A stretch of 6,809 nt of DNA from an uncultured Clostridia bacterium (lineage in GTDB: Bacteria; Bacillota; Clostridia; TANB77; CAG-508): assembly GCA_947625565.1 (NCBI GenBank), contig CANQOU010000064.1, positions 1 through 6,809 of the forward strand. The letters are read 5' to 3'. Below the pieces are notes generated by a model. That model had not been told where the DNA came from. It was given only the letters and a program-made list of their open reading frames with translations, and did not search any database. Position 1 is the stretch's first letter, and every line of letters begins with the position of its first letter. This document shows positions 1 through 5,381 of the stretch, piece after piece. Both the position numbers and the translations under genes were made by a program.

Positions 1-546
1 AAAATTATATGCATTGGCAACATCTGATGTTGTAGAGGTATCTAATTCGTTTGTTCCTCCAACTGGTATTGCTGGTAATGCTCCTTTTAGTCTTGAGTAT
101 TCTGAGCCATCTTTATTTGTAAATATAATGACAAGTCCTCCACCTTCATAGTCTTGAGAAGAATTGTTTTCTACTGTTGCTGTTAATTGTGTTTTTCCTG
201 CTTCTGCTACTAATTTAATATCTTTAAATGTTAGTCCTTTGTAGGTTTTTGGTTCTAATAACTTAGAAGACGTATTTTCTTTTACTGAGCCTTCTACTTT
301 TGCATTTTCTGTATTATTAAAATCAATTATTGTTTGCTCTGGTAAAATAATGTTTTCCTGTTGTTCAGCTTTCTCTGTATTTTCTTGAGTTTTGCTTTTC
401 TCTTCCTTACTTTGGTTATTTCTAACTACTAAACATACCATTATAACAACTGCAATTAGTAAAATAAAAATATAAACAAATGGCATTTTTGACAATTTCT
501 TTTTTTGATTTTTTTTAGTTTTTTTAGTTTTTGACTGTTGTGGCAT
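1..546 (-). CDS. Membrane-anchored protein with extracellular Ig-like (FxLYD-like) domain, C-terminus cut by window edge
   Basis: This reading frame stays open from an ATG at 546-544 to the left edge, giving 182 residues with no stop, so the C-terminus is missing. Residues 1-22 are strongly basic (KTKKTKK, QKKKLSK) and residues 23-41 form one hydrophobic helix. Residues 43-100 are a charged, low-complexity Lys/Glu/Gln/Asn linker. Residues from about 102 on look like a small beta-sandwich domain: a TFKDIKL strand, then TATVENNSSQDYEGG, VIIFTNKDG, and a late GG..ELDTSTTSD segment. The pattern 'strand, N-N-S, strand, xKDG, Pro/Gly turn' resembles FxLYD/Ig-like domains of Bacillota surface proteins; this is a fold-level guess. 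No lipobox cysteine fits (the only Cys, in IMVC, has no Gly/Ala/Ser before it), so it should be anchored by an uncleaved helix with the domain outside. An AGGAGG site at 560-555 lies 8 nt upstream of the start. Function is unknown, and it is divergent from the ger operon. Confidence 0.75.
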   Translation of the reverse strand, partial: MPQQSKTKKTKKNQKKKLSKMPFVYIFILLIAVVIMVCLVVRNNQSKEEKSKTQENTEKAEQQENIILPEQTIIDFNNTENAKVEGSVKENTSSKLLEPKTYKGLTFKDIKLVAEAGKTQLTATVENNSSQDYEGGGLVIIFTNKDGSEYSRLKGALPAIPVGGTNELDTSTTSDVANAYNF

Positions 547-577
547 AATAGTTTCCTCCTTTGTTTTTTATATATAT

Positions 578-606
578 AATTTATCATTTTTTTTTTATTT
601 TGTAAA
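578..606 (-). promoter_or_regulatory. Candidate sigma-A promoter for the left-edge membrane protein gene
   Basis: Read on the minus strand, TTTACA (606-601) is followed after exactly 17 nt by TAAATT (583-578). A TG dinucleotide one base before the -10 makes it an extended -10. The -35 matches the TTGACA consensus at 5 of 6 positions and the -10 at 4 of 6. It would give a leader of roughly 25 nt before the ATG at 546. The region is so AT-rich that chance matches are easy, so this is tentative. Confidence 0.4.
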
Positions 607-651
607 GAGTTTTTTATATAAATTTTATTTTTTCTAAACAATCCATATATT

Positions 652-681
652 TGTATAATTTATCTAAATTAGCAAATACTA
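652..681 (+). promoter_or_regulatory. Candidate sigma-G (forespore) promoter of the ger operon
   Basis: TGTATA (652-657) and AATACTA (675-681) are separated by 17 nt. The forespore sigma-G consensus in Bacillus is about TGAATA or GHATR, 17-18 nt, then CATACTA or CATWHTA. The -35 fits except for one base and the -10 fits except for its first base. Transcription would start near 688-690, about 28 nt before the ATG and just upstream of the ribosome-binding site at 702-707. ger operons are known sigma-G targets in Bacillus, which supports the reading. A competing TATAAT at 654-659 overlaps the -35 but has only a poor sigma-A -35 partner. Confidence 0.45.
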
Positions 682-717
682 GTACTATCTGATATTGTTG
701 GAAAGGATACTAAATAT

Positions 718-2436
718 ATGAATTTCAAACAAATTTTAACTGACTTATTTACTTATACACCACAAGAAGAATATAACTTTGAATTATTAAGAAATACAGT
801 CAATGATACGGAATTAGAAAATGAATACTTAAAAAAAGAAAATCAAGATACAAGCATATATACATCTCTAAGTGTAAATTTAGAGTATGTTAAATCAAAA
901 TATAATTCTATGATAAATAGTGATATTATTGTTCGTGAGTTTACTTTAATTGCTCGTGGAAAACAATATTCAGCCTTTTTATTATATATTGATGGAATGA
1001 TTGATACAGACATTATGAATAGATTTATTTTAGAACCATTAATGCTTAGAAACAAAAGTAATTTATATGGTAATGACCAAAATAGAATTATATCTGAAGC
1101 TGTAACTAATAACATTACTGTTAGAAAAGTAAAGAAATTCAACCTTGCAGATTATATTATGAATTGTTTAATGCCACAAAATACAGTTAAACAATGTTCA
1201 GAATTCAGTGAGGTTTTTAATGATGTAAATTCTGGAAATTGTGCTCTATTTATTGATACTTTGAATGTCGCTTTTGACATTGAGGTAAAAGGTTTTGAAA
1301 AGAGAAGCATTGAAAAACCAGAAAATGAAATTGTAATTAAAGGTGCTCATGAAGCTTTTGTTGAAAACATTCGTACAAATACTTCTTTGATAAGAAGAAG
1401 TGTTCACAATGAAAATCTAATTATTGAAAATATAAAAATTGGTGAAATTACCAAAACCAGTTGTGCTTTGTGTTATATAAAAACTCTTGCAAATTCTGAT
1501 TTGGTTTCAGAAGTACGTTATCGTTTAAATAATTTAAAAATTGATTCTATGTTATCTAGTGGTCAATTAGAACAAATGATTATAGATAATAACTTAATTT
1601 CTATACCTCAAACAATTTCTACTGAAAGGCCCGATAAGACGGCAAGTTATTTATTAGATGGTCGTGTCATATTGCTTGTAAATGGTGCTCCTTATGCGCT
1701 AATTGTTCCAGCTGTTTATACTGATTTTTTATCAACACCTGATGATAAAAATATGAGAACAAGTTTTTCAAATTTTGTTAAATGGATTCGTATTTTAGCA
1801 ACATTTCTTAGTCTATTATTACCTGGACTCTATGTAGCCATTGCTAGCTTTCATCAAGAACTCTTACCTACTGACTTATTATATTCTATATTAGCGTCAC
1901 GAGAGACTGTTCCTTTTCCAGTTATTTTTGAAATTTTACTTTTAGAAATTTCTTTTGAACTAATTCGTGAAGCAGGTATTAGAGTTCCTTCCCCTATTGG
2001 TCCTACCATAGGAATTGTTGGTGCTCTTATTATTGGACAATCTGCAGTTTCTGCTGGAATTGTTAGTCCTGTTTTAATTATTATTGTTGCAATTACTGGT
2101 ATTGCATCTTTTGCAGTTCCTGATTATTCTTTTAGTTTTCATTTAAGATTGTATCGTTTTGCTTTTATCTTTTTAGGATATTGCTGTGGTTTTTTAGGAA
2201 TTGGCTTAGGATTACTTGCATATATTGCTGTACTATGTGATACAAAATCTTTTGGAATACCACTTACTTCTGGAATTTCTCCACTCCAGAAAACTGTTGG
2301 ACATTCATATTTTTTACAACCTATTTGGTTAAGAGAATTTAGAGCTAGTTATTTGGATGCTAAAAAAGAAGAAAAACAAGAAAAAATATCTATGAAATGG
2401 AAATATCCATTTTTGAAAAAGGAGGATACTAAATGA
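718..2436 (+). CDS. gerA-family: Spore germination receptor A subunit (GerA family)
   Basis: This is the A subunit of a nutrient germinant receptor, which sits in the spore inner membrane with the B and C subunits and starts germination when it senses its ligand. It has 572 residues, slightly above the usual 480-540. Residues 1-350 form the hydrophilic N-terminal region. It includes the family-typical segment around 196-227 (RSIEKP, NEIVIKGAHEAF, then IRTNTSLIRR) and a VNGAPYALIVP strand at 321-331. From about 352 there are four to five membrane helices. The most conserved family block is at 424-470 (PSPIGPTIGIVGALIIGQSAV, AGIVSP, then IASFAVPDYS), followed by GIPLTSGISPL at 513-523. The C-terminus (545-572) is charged and cytoplasmic. 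The ATG has an AAAGGA site 10 nt upstream. The stop overlaps the next start in an ATGA, indicating translational coupling. The ligand cannot be read from sequence. Family assignment is very secure; the exact paralogue name (A, K, X and so on) is not. Confidence 0.96.
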   Translation: MNFKQILTDLFTYTPQEEYNFELLRNTVNDTELENEYLKKENQDTSIYTSLSVNLEYVKSKYNSMINSDIIVREFTLIARGKQYSAFLLYIDGMIDTDIMNRFILEPLMLRNKSNLYGNDQNRIISEAVTNNITVRKVKKFNLADYIMNCLMPQNTVKQCSEFSEVFNDVNSGNCALFIDTLNVAFDIEVKGFEKRSIEKPENEIVIKGAHEAFVENIRTNTSLIRRSVHNENLIIENIKIGEITKTSCALCYIKTLANSDLVSEVRYRLNNLKIDSMLSSGQLEQMIIDNNLISIPQTISTERPDKTASYLLDGRVILLVNGAPYALIVPAVYTDFLSTPDDKNMRTSFSNFVKWIRILATFLSLLLPGLYVAIASFHQELLPTDLLYSILASRETVPFPVIFEILLLEISFELIREAGIRVPSPIGPTIGIVGALIIGQSAVSAGIVSPVLIIIVAITGIASFAVPDYSFSFHLRLYRFAFIFLGYCCGFLGIGLGLLAYIAVLCDTKSFGIPLTSGISPLQKTVGHSYFLQPIWLREFRASYLDAKKEEKQEKISMKWKYPFLKKEDTK

Positions 2437-3542
2437 CAGATAGTAAAATCACATCAAAAGAAGCTATAATGCTTGTTGTAACTATATTTGTTTCACACAC
2501 CATTGTTACCTTACCACAAAATCTATTAAGTAACACAAAGTCTGCTACTCTTATCAATCTAATATATGTTGGAATTATTGCCATTTTATTAGCTTATGTT
2601 ATTTATCGCTTATTAAAAAATTTTGCTTCTTTAGATATTATTGATATTTCACAATATCTAGGTGGTAATGTATTAAAAAGCATTGTTGGAGGAATTTTTA
2701 TAGCATATTTTATTGTAACTAGTAGTAATTTATTACGTGAATTTTGTGAAGGATTGCGTGTAGCATTTTTTCCTATGACTAATATATTGTCTATTCTAGT
2801 TCCATTTATACTTGTACTATTTATTACTAACTATTTATCTTTTAGTAGTAATGTAAAAACTATTTCTTTAATATTTCCTCTTGTTTTGATTAGTATTGTA
2901 TTTTTATTTTTTGGGAATTTCGGAAATTTTTCTTTTGAAAGAATGTTTCCCGTTTTAGGTAAAGGATTTGCTGATACATTTATTACTGGAATTGGAAATA
3001 TTTTTGCTTTTAGTGGTATTTCTTGCTTATATTTTATTCCTCCTTATTTAAAAGAACCTAATCAAATGAAAAAGATTTGCTTAAGTTCAGTTATTATTGG
3101 TTTAATGTATTTCCTTTTTTGCACAGCTACAATTTTATTGCTTTTCTCTTTTTTTGTAGACGTAGATGAAGTCTTACCTTTGTATTCTGCTGCTAGTTAT
3201 ATTGAATTTGGTATATTTTTTCAAAGGTTAGAATCTTTCTTTATGCTTATTTGGATTTTGGAAATTGGCTCTTATTTAATTGTGACAAATCGTTTTTCAA
3301 TTAGTATTTTTCAAAAAATTACTAATTTGAAATTTCATAAGCCATTAGCTATGATTTTTCCTTTGCTAATATTTGGAATTGCATTACTTCCTAAAAATTA
3401 TTCTATTATTCGTTTTTTAGAAAGTAATATATATGCATATTTTATTATTGCAATAGTATTTGTTTTTGGAATTGCTATTTTGTTTTTAGCTAATTTAAAA
3501 AAGAGAAAAGAAAAACGCGTGAAACCTCAAAAAATACAATAA
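2433..3542 (+). CDS. gerB-family: Spore germination receptor B subunit (GerB family permease-like)
   Basis: This B subunit of the germinant receptor is a polytopic membrane protein of the GerB family. The family is a distant branch of the APC (amino acid/polyamine/organocation) transporter superfamily and is thought to hold the germinant-binding pocket. The 369 residues match the usual 360-370. About ten hydrophobic segments run through nearly the whole chain. TM1 follows ITSKEAIML and contains HTIVTLP, at the place where the family carries a broken helix with a conserved Pro. A long cytoplasmic-type loop carries FERMFPVLGKG near 168-178. FQRLESFFMLIWI near 262-275 matches the conserved 'F-R-E-S-F-W' helix of GerB proteins. 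The tail is basic (KKRKEKRVKPQK). Its ATG lies inside the last codons of the A gene (4-nt overlap), with a strong AAAGGAGG site at 2418-2425 placed 7 nt before it. The C gene follows after 27 nt. Confidence 0.95.
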   Translation: MTDSKITSKEAIMLVVTIFVSHTIVTLPQNLLSNTKSATLINLIYVGIIAILLAYVIYRLLKNFASLDIIDISQYLGGNVLKSIVGGIFIAYFIVTSSNLLREFCEGLRVAFFPMTNILSILVPFILVLFITNYLSFSSNVKTISLIFPLVLISIVFLFFGNFGNFSFERMFPVLGKGFADTFITGIGNIFAFSGISCLYFIPPYLKEPNQMKKICLSSVIIGLMYFLFCTATILLLFSFFVDVDEVLPLYSAASYIEFGIFFQRLESFFMLIWILEIGSYLIVTNRFSISIFQKITNLKFHKPLAMIFPLLIFGIALLPKNYSIIRFLESNIYAYFIIAIVFVFGIAILFLANLKKRKEKRVKPQKIQ

Positions 3543-3551
3543 ATCTATTAG

Positions 3552-3558
3552 AAAGGAG
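3552..3558 (+). promoter_or_regulatory. Ribosome-binding site that decides the start of the C-subunit gene
   Basis: AAAGGAG at 3552-3558 lies 11 nt before the ATG at 3570. An in-frame GTG at 3558 is also possible, but it overlaps this site and has no other Shine-Dalgarno sequence upstream. The ATG at 3570 is therefore the better start, and it begins directly with a normal signal-like MKHLLK. Confidence 0.75.
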
Positions 3559-3569
3559 TGACATTTTTA

Positions 3570-4793
3570 ATGAAACATTTATTAAAAGTTGTTTGTTTTG
3601 TTATTATTTTCGTTATATTAACTGTTTCTTTTTCTAATTCATATACAAGAGTAAATTTGGATAATATTGCTGTTGTAGTTGCTATGGGAATTGATAAAGG
3701 TGAAAATAATAAATTAAAAGTTTGTTTTCAATTCACAAATCCTTCTTCTATTTCTGAAAGTGGATCTTCTGAAACTGCATCTACTATATTAAAATCAGTT
3801 GATGCATCATCTATTAGTTCTGCAATAAATTCAATGAATAGTTATTTAGGAAAAGAGCTAACACTTGCTCATTGTAAATTAGTTGTATTTTCTGAAGAGC
3901 TTGCTAAAGAAGGAATTAGTGATATTATATATACCTTGATGAATGATGCTCAAACTCGCCCTTCTTGTAATATTGTTATTAGTAAATGTACTGCTGAACA
4001 TTATATAAATAATTCGAAACCTTTTTTGGAGCCTTTAATTTCAAAATACTATGAGTTATTTATTAGTTCTAATCAATTTACTGGATATACTTCAAATGCA
4101 ACTTTGGGAAAATTCTTTGATAACATGATTTGCCAATCTTGTGACCCTTATGCGATTTTAGGAGGAATAAATCTACAACTTCCAGATAGTTCTCAGGATG
4201 CCTTAACAAATAAAGAGACTTCTGATAAATCTAATTCTGCTAGTCTATCTGGTAATACAGTTTCTGAAAATGTTGGTTTAGCTGTATTTCGTGAAGGAGC
4301 ACTTGTTGGCGAATTAAATGCAATTGAAACTTTGGCTTTTATGTGTATTGGGAATGAGGTTAAAGGATTTTTAATTTCTGTGCCTAACCCACAAGTAGAA
4401 AATCAAAATGTTGATGTATATTTAACACCAAAAGCTAATACAAAAATTGATGTTTCTCTTGTAAATGGTTCTCCATATATTACAGTAGATTGTAAATATT
4501 GTGGTCAGATTTATTCTATGACAAATGATTCTAATTATTTAGATTCGGAAATATTATCACGCATTTCTGAATCATGTAATCGCTATTTAGAGTATATATT
4601 TACAGAATATTTGTACAAAACTGCTAAAGAATACAAAAGTGATATAAATGCTATTGGAAAAAATTCTCTAAAACTATTTTCAACAATAGATGAATATGAG
4701 ACTTATGGTTGGAGAGAACATTACCAAGATAGTTTTTTTGATGTTTCTGCTCAAGTTAATGTAAGGTCATCATCATTGCTTAGTGATTCTTAA
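3570..4793 (+). CDS. gerC-family: Spore germination receptor C subunit (Ger(x)C family) lacking the lipobox cysteine
   Basis: The C subunit normally is a lipoprotein on the outer face of the spore inner membrane, required for receptor function. With the ATG at 3570 it has 407 residues, close to the usual 370-400. Residues 1-22 are a basic-hydrophobic signal or anchor. The N-terminal domain begins with VNLDNIAVVVAMGIDKG (28-44), the typical Ger(x)C opening, and covers roughly 28-205. A Ser/Asn/Asp-rich linker follows at 206-233 (DSSQD to GNTVSEN). The C-terminal domain starts at ENVGLAVFREGALVGEL and ends with YGWREHYQDSFFD and VNVR, as in the family. Oddly, canonical members have a Leu-Ser-Gly-Cys-Trp-Asp lipobox just before the conserved opening; here the matching stretch is FSNSYTRVNL with no Cys. 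The only nearby Cys is residue 9, too early and in the wrong context. The protein is probably held by its uncleaved helix. Family call secure; the anchoring is inferred. Confidence 0.93.
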   Translation: MKHLLKVVCFVIIFVILTVSFSNSYTRVNLDNIAVVVAMGIDKGENNKLKVCFQFTNPSSISESGSSETASTILKSVDASSISSAINSMNSYLGKELTLAHCKLVVFSEELAKEGISDIIYTLMNDAQTRPSCNIVISKCTAEHYINNSKPFLEPLISKYYELFISSNQFTGYTSNATLGKFFDNMICQSCDPYAILGGINLQLPDSSQDALTNKETSDKSNSASLSGNTVSENVGLAVFREGALVGELNAIETLAFMCIGNEVKGFLISVPNPQVENQNVDVYLTPKANTKIDVSLVNGSPYITVDCKYCGQIYSMTNDSNYLDSEILSRISESCNRYLEYIFTEYLYKTAKEYKSDINAIGKNSLKLFSTIDEYETYGWREHYQDSFFDVSAQVNVRSSSLLSDS

Positions 4794-4797
4794 TTTT

Positions 4798-4804
4798 GAA
4801 GGAG
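4798..4804 (+). promoter_or_regulatory. Ribosome-binding site of the small D-like ORF
   Basis: GAAGGAG at 4798-4804 starts 4 nt after the C-subunit stop codon and lies 9 nt before the ATG at 4814. A well-spaced purine-rich site in this AT-rich background is the main evidence that the 57-codon frame is translated. Confidence 0.7.
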
Positions 4805-4813
4805 TAATTGGTT

Positions 4814-4987
4814 ATGTATATATTTTTTAATATTTTCTTTTTATTTTTTAGTATTATTTTAGGTGCAAGAACTATTGCTTATGGTATATATGAAATTAGA
4901 CAAAATAAAAATAAAGCTGGTGGTATCAGCTTTATAGTATTTTGTTTGATAACAATTATATTTTGTAATATAGCTATTTGGTTATAA
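4814..4987 (+). CDS. 57-aa two-helix membrane protein, candidate germinant receptor D-like subunit
   Basis: A short frame from the ATG at 4814 to the TAA at 4985-4987 encodes 57 residues. Residues 2-17 (YIFFNIFFLFFSIILG) form a first hydrophobic helix. Residues 18-38 form a polar loop with charged residues (GARTIAYG, EIRQNKNKAGG). Residues 39-57 (ISFIVFCLITIIFCNIAIWL) form a second helix. The start is 20 nt after the C-subunit stop and preceded by GAAGGAG at good spacing, so it reads as the fourth gene of the operon. In Bacillus subtilis and B. megaterium, small two-helix 'D' proteins encoded within or next to ger operons are known to raise or lower germination through their own receptor. Position, size and topology all fit that class, but such proteins are too short and hydrophobic for secure homology by eye. 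The alternative is an unrelated small membrane protein or a non-coding stretch. Its 3' half overlaps an antisense terminator for secG. Confidence 0.65.
   Translation: MYIFFNIFFLFFSIILGARTIAYGIYEIRQNKNKAGGISFIVFCLITIIFCNIAIWL
4901..4935 (-). terminator. Intrinsic terminator of secG, located inside the opposite-strand small ORF
   Basis: On the minus strand, ATAAAGCTG (4935-4927) and CAGCTTTAT (4919-4911) form a perfect 9-bp stem around a 7-nt loop. The stem is followed at once by TTTTATTTTG (4910-4901), so the T-run including the end of the stem is TTTATTTTTATTTTG. It lies about 60 nt beyond the secG stop. On the plus strand the same hairpin is followed by the weaker AGTATTTTGTTTG, so it points mainly at secG transcripts. 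Confidence 0.7.
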
Positions 4988-4995
4988 ATAAAACA

Positions 4996-5244
4996 TTATG
5001 CCATATATAAAATTCCTAATGCAAGTGTTAATATAGCAAATAATATTGCTAGTATGATTGTCCATCTTTTTAATTTACCTTCTTTAGTTTTACCTTTATT
5101 TTTCTCATAAAAGTTATTAGTTGAAGAACCTGTGATTGTTGCTGATGCTCCTCCATCATCTTTTGTTTGAATTAAAGCTAAAATAATAACTGCTAATGCT
5201 ACTATAAAATATACAACTGTTAAAATTGTTCTTGCTATTTCCAT
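4996..5244 (-). CDS. secG: Preprotein translocase subunit SecG
   Basis: SecG is the small accessory subunit of the SecYEG channel in the cytoplasmic membrane and helps SecA-driven protein export. The 82 residues match the usual 70-85. Helix 1 is at about residues 5-25 (ILTVVYFIVALAVIILALIQ). The family-typical central loop follows, with LIQTKDDGGASATITGSS, then NFYEKNKGKTKEGKLKRWT, which corresponds to the conserved 'G-SA-I-G ... F-K-rT-eg-L-r-T' pattern. Helix 2 spans about 62-81. The start has AGGAGG at 5262-5257, 12 nt upstream, slightly long but with no alternative start. It has its own promoter and lies downstream of the groEL terminator, so it is probably a single-gene unit. It converges with the ger operon, with only 8 nt between stop codons. 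The common clostridial neighbours rnr and smpB do not follow it here. Confidence 0.95.
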   Translation of the reverse strand: MEIARTILTVVYFIVALAVIILALIQTKDDGGASATITGSSTNNFYEKNKGKTKEGKLKRWTIILAILFAILTLALGILYMA

Positions 5245-5278
5245 CTTTACTTTCTTCCTCCTAGTTTAGTCTTATGAT

Positions 5279-5307
5279 ATTTTATCATATATTTTTTAAA
5301 AAATCAA
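5279..5307 (-). promoter_or_regulatory. Sigma-A promoter of secG
   Basis: On the minus strand TTGATT (5307-5302) and TAAAAT (5284-5279) are separated by exactly 17 nt, and TGA immediately before the -10 supplies an extended -10 TG. This is the best promoter match in the window. Transcription would start near 5272, giving a leader of about 28 nt that contains the AGGAGG site. A 6-bp inverted repeat ATGATA/TATCAT (5274-5279 and 5283-5288) overlaps the -10; whether it matters is unknown. Confidence 0.65.
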
Positions 5308-5347
5308 TTATTCATAGCATTTTTATTCATTTTTTTGATTTTAACTA

Positions 5348-5376
5348 TAAAAGCTAGTTTTGTAAACTAGCTTTTA
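5348..5376 (-). terminator. Intrinsic terminator of groEL
   Basis: A perfect 13-bp inverted repeat, TAAAAGCTAGTTT and AAACTAGCTTTTA with a 3-nt loop, begins 5 nt beyond the groEL stop codon. The AT-rich flanks of the stem supply A and T runs on both sides (CTTTTATAGTT on the minus strand, CTTTTACTATTTTAA on the plus strand). It could therefore work in both directions, for groEL and as a backstop for plus-strand read-through from the ger operon. Confidence 0.75.
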
Positions 5377-5381
5377 CTATT

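Noticed and set aside
505..535. T-rich near-repeat TTTTTTAGTTTTTTTAGTTTTT
   Set aside because: It simply encodes the Lys/Thr-rich basic N-terminus of the left-edge membrane protein on the minus strand.
456..641. 61-codon minus-strand frame, very rich in Lys and Phe
   Set aside because: It overlaps the start, ribosome-binding site and promoter of the left-edge gene in another frame. Its composition is what AT-rich non-coding sequence gives, and it has no ribosome-binding site.
705..715. Shared 11-mer GGATACTAAAT before the A-subunit start and again at the B-subunit start (2424-2434)
   Set aside because: It contains the Shine-Dalgarno core and AT-rich filler, and the second copy is constrained by coding sequence; two copies are not enough to call a regulatory element.
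843..1142. 99-codon minus-strand frame inside the germination A-subunit gene
   Set aside because: It is antisense to a well-supported gene, has no family features, and is explained by low stop frequency opposite the coding frame.
3558..3569. Alternative GTG start adding four residues to the C subunit
   Set aside because: The GTG is part of the Shine-Dalgarno sequence itself; the ATG at 3570 has correct spacing.
5034..5051. Inverted repeat TAGCAA/TTGCTA within secG as a possible plus-strand terminator of the ger operon
   Set aside because: The stem is only 6 bp, not GC-rich, and is followed by GTATGATTG rather than a T-run.
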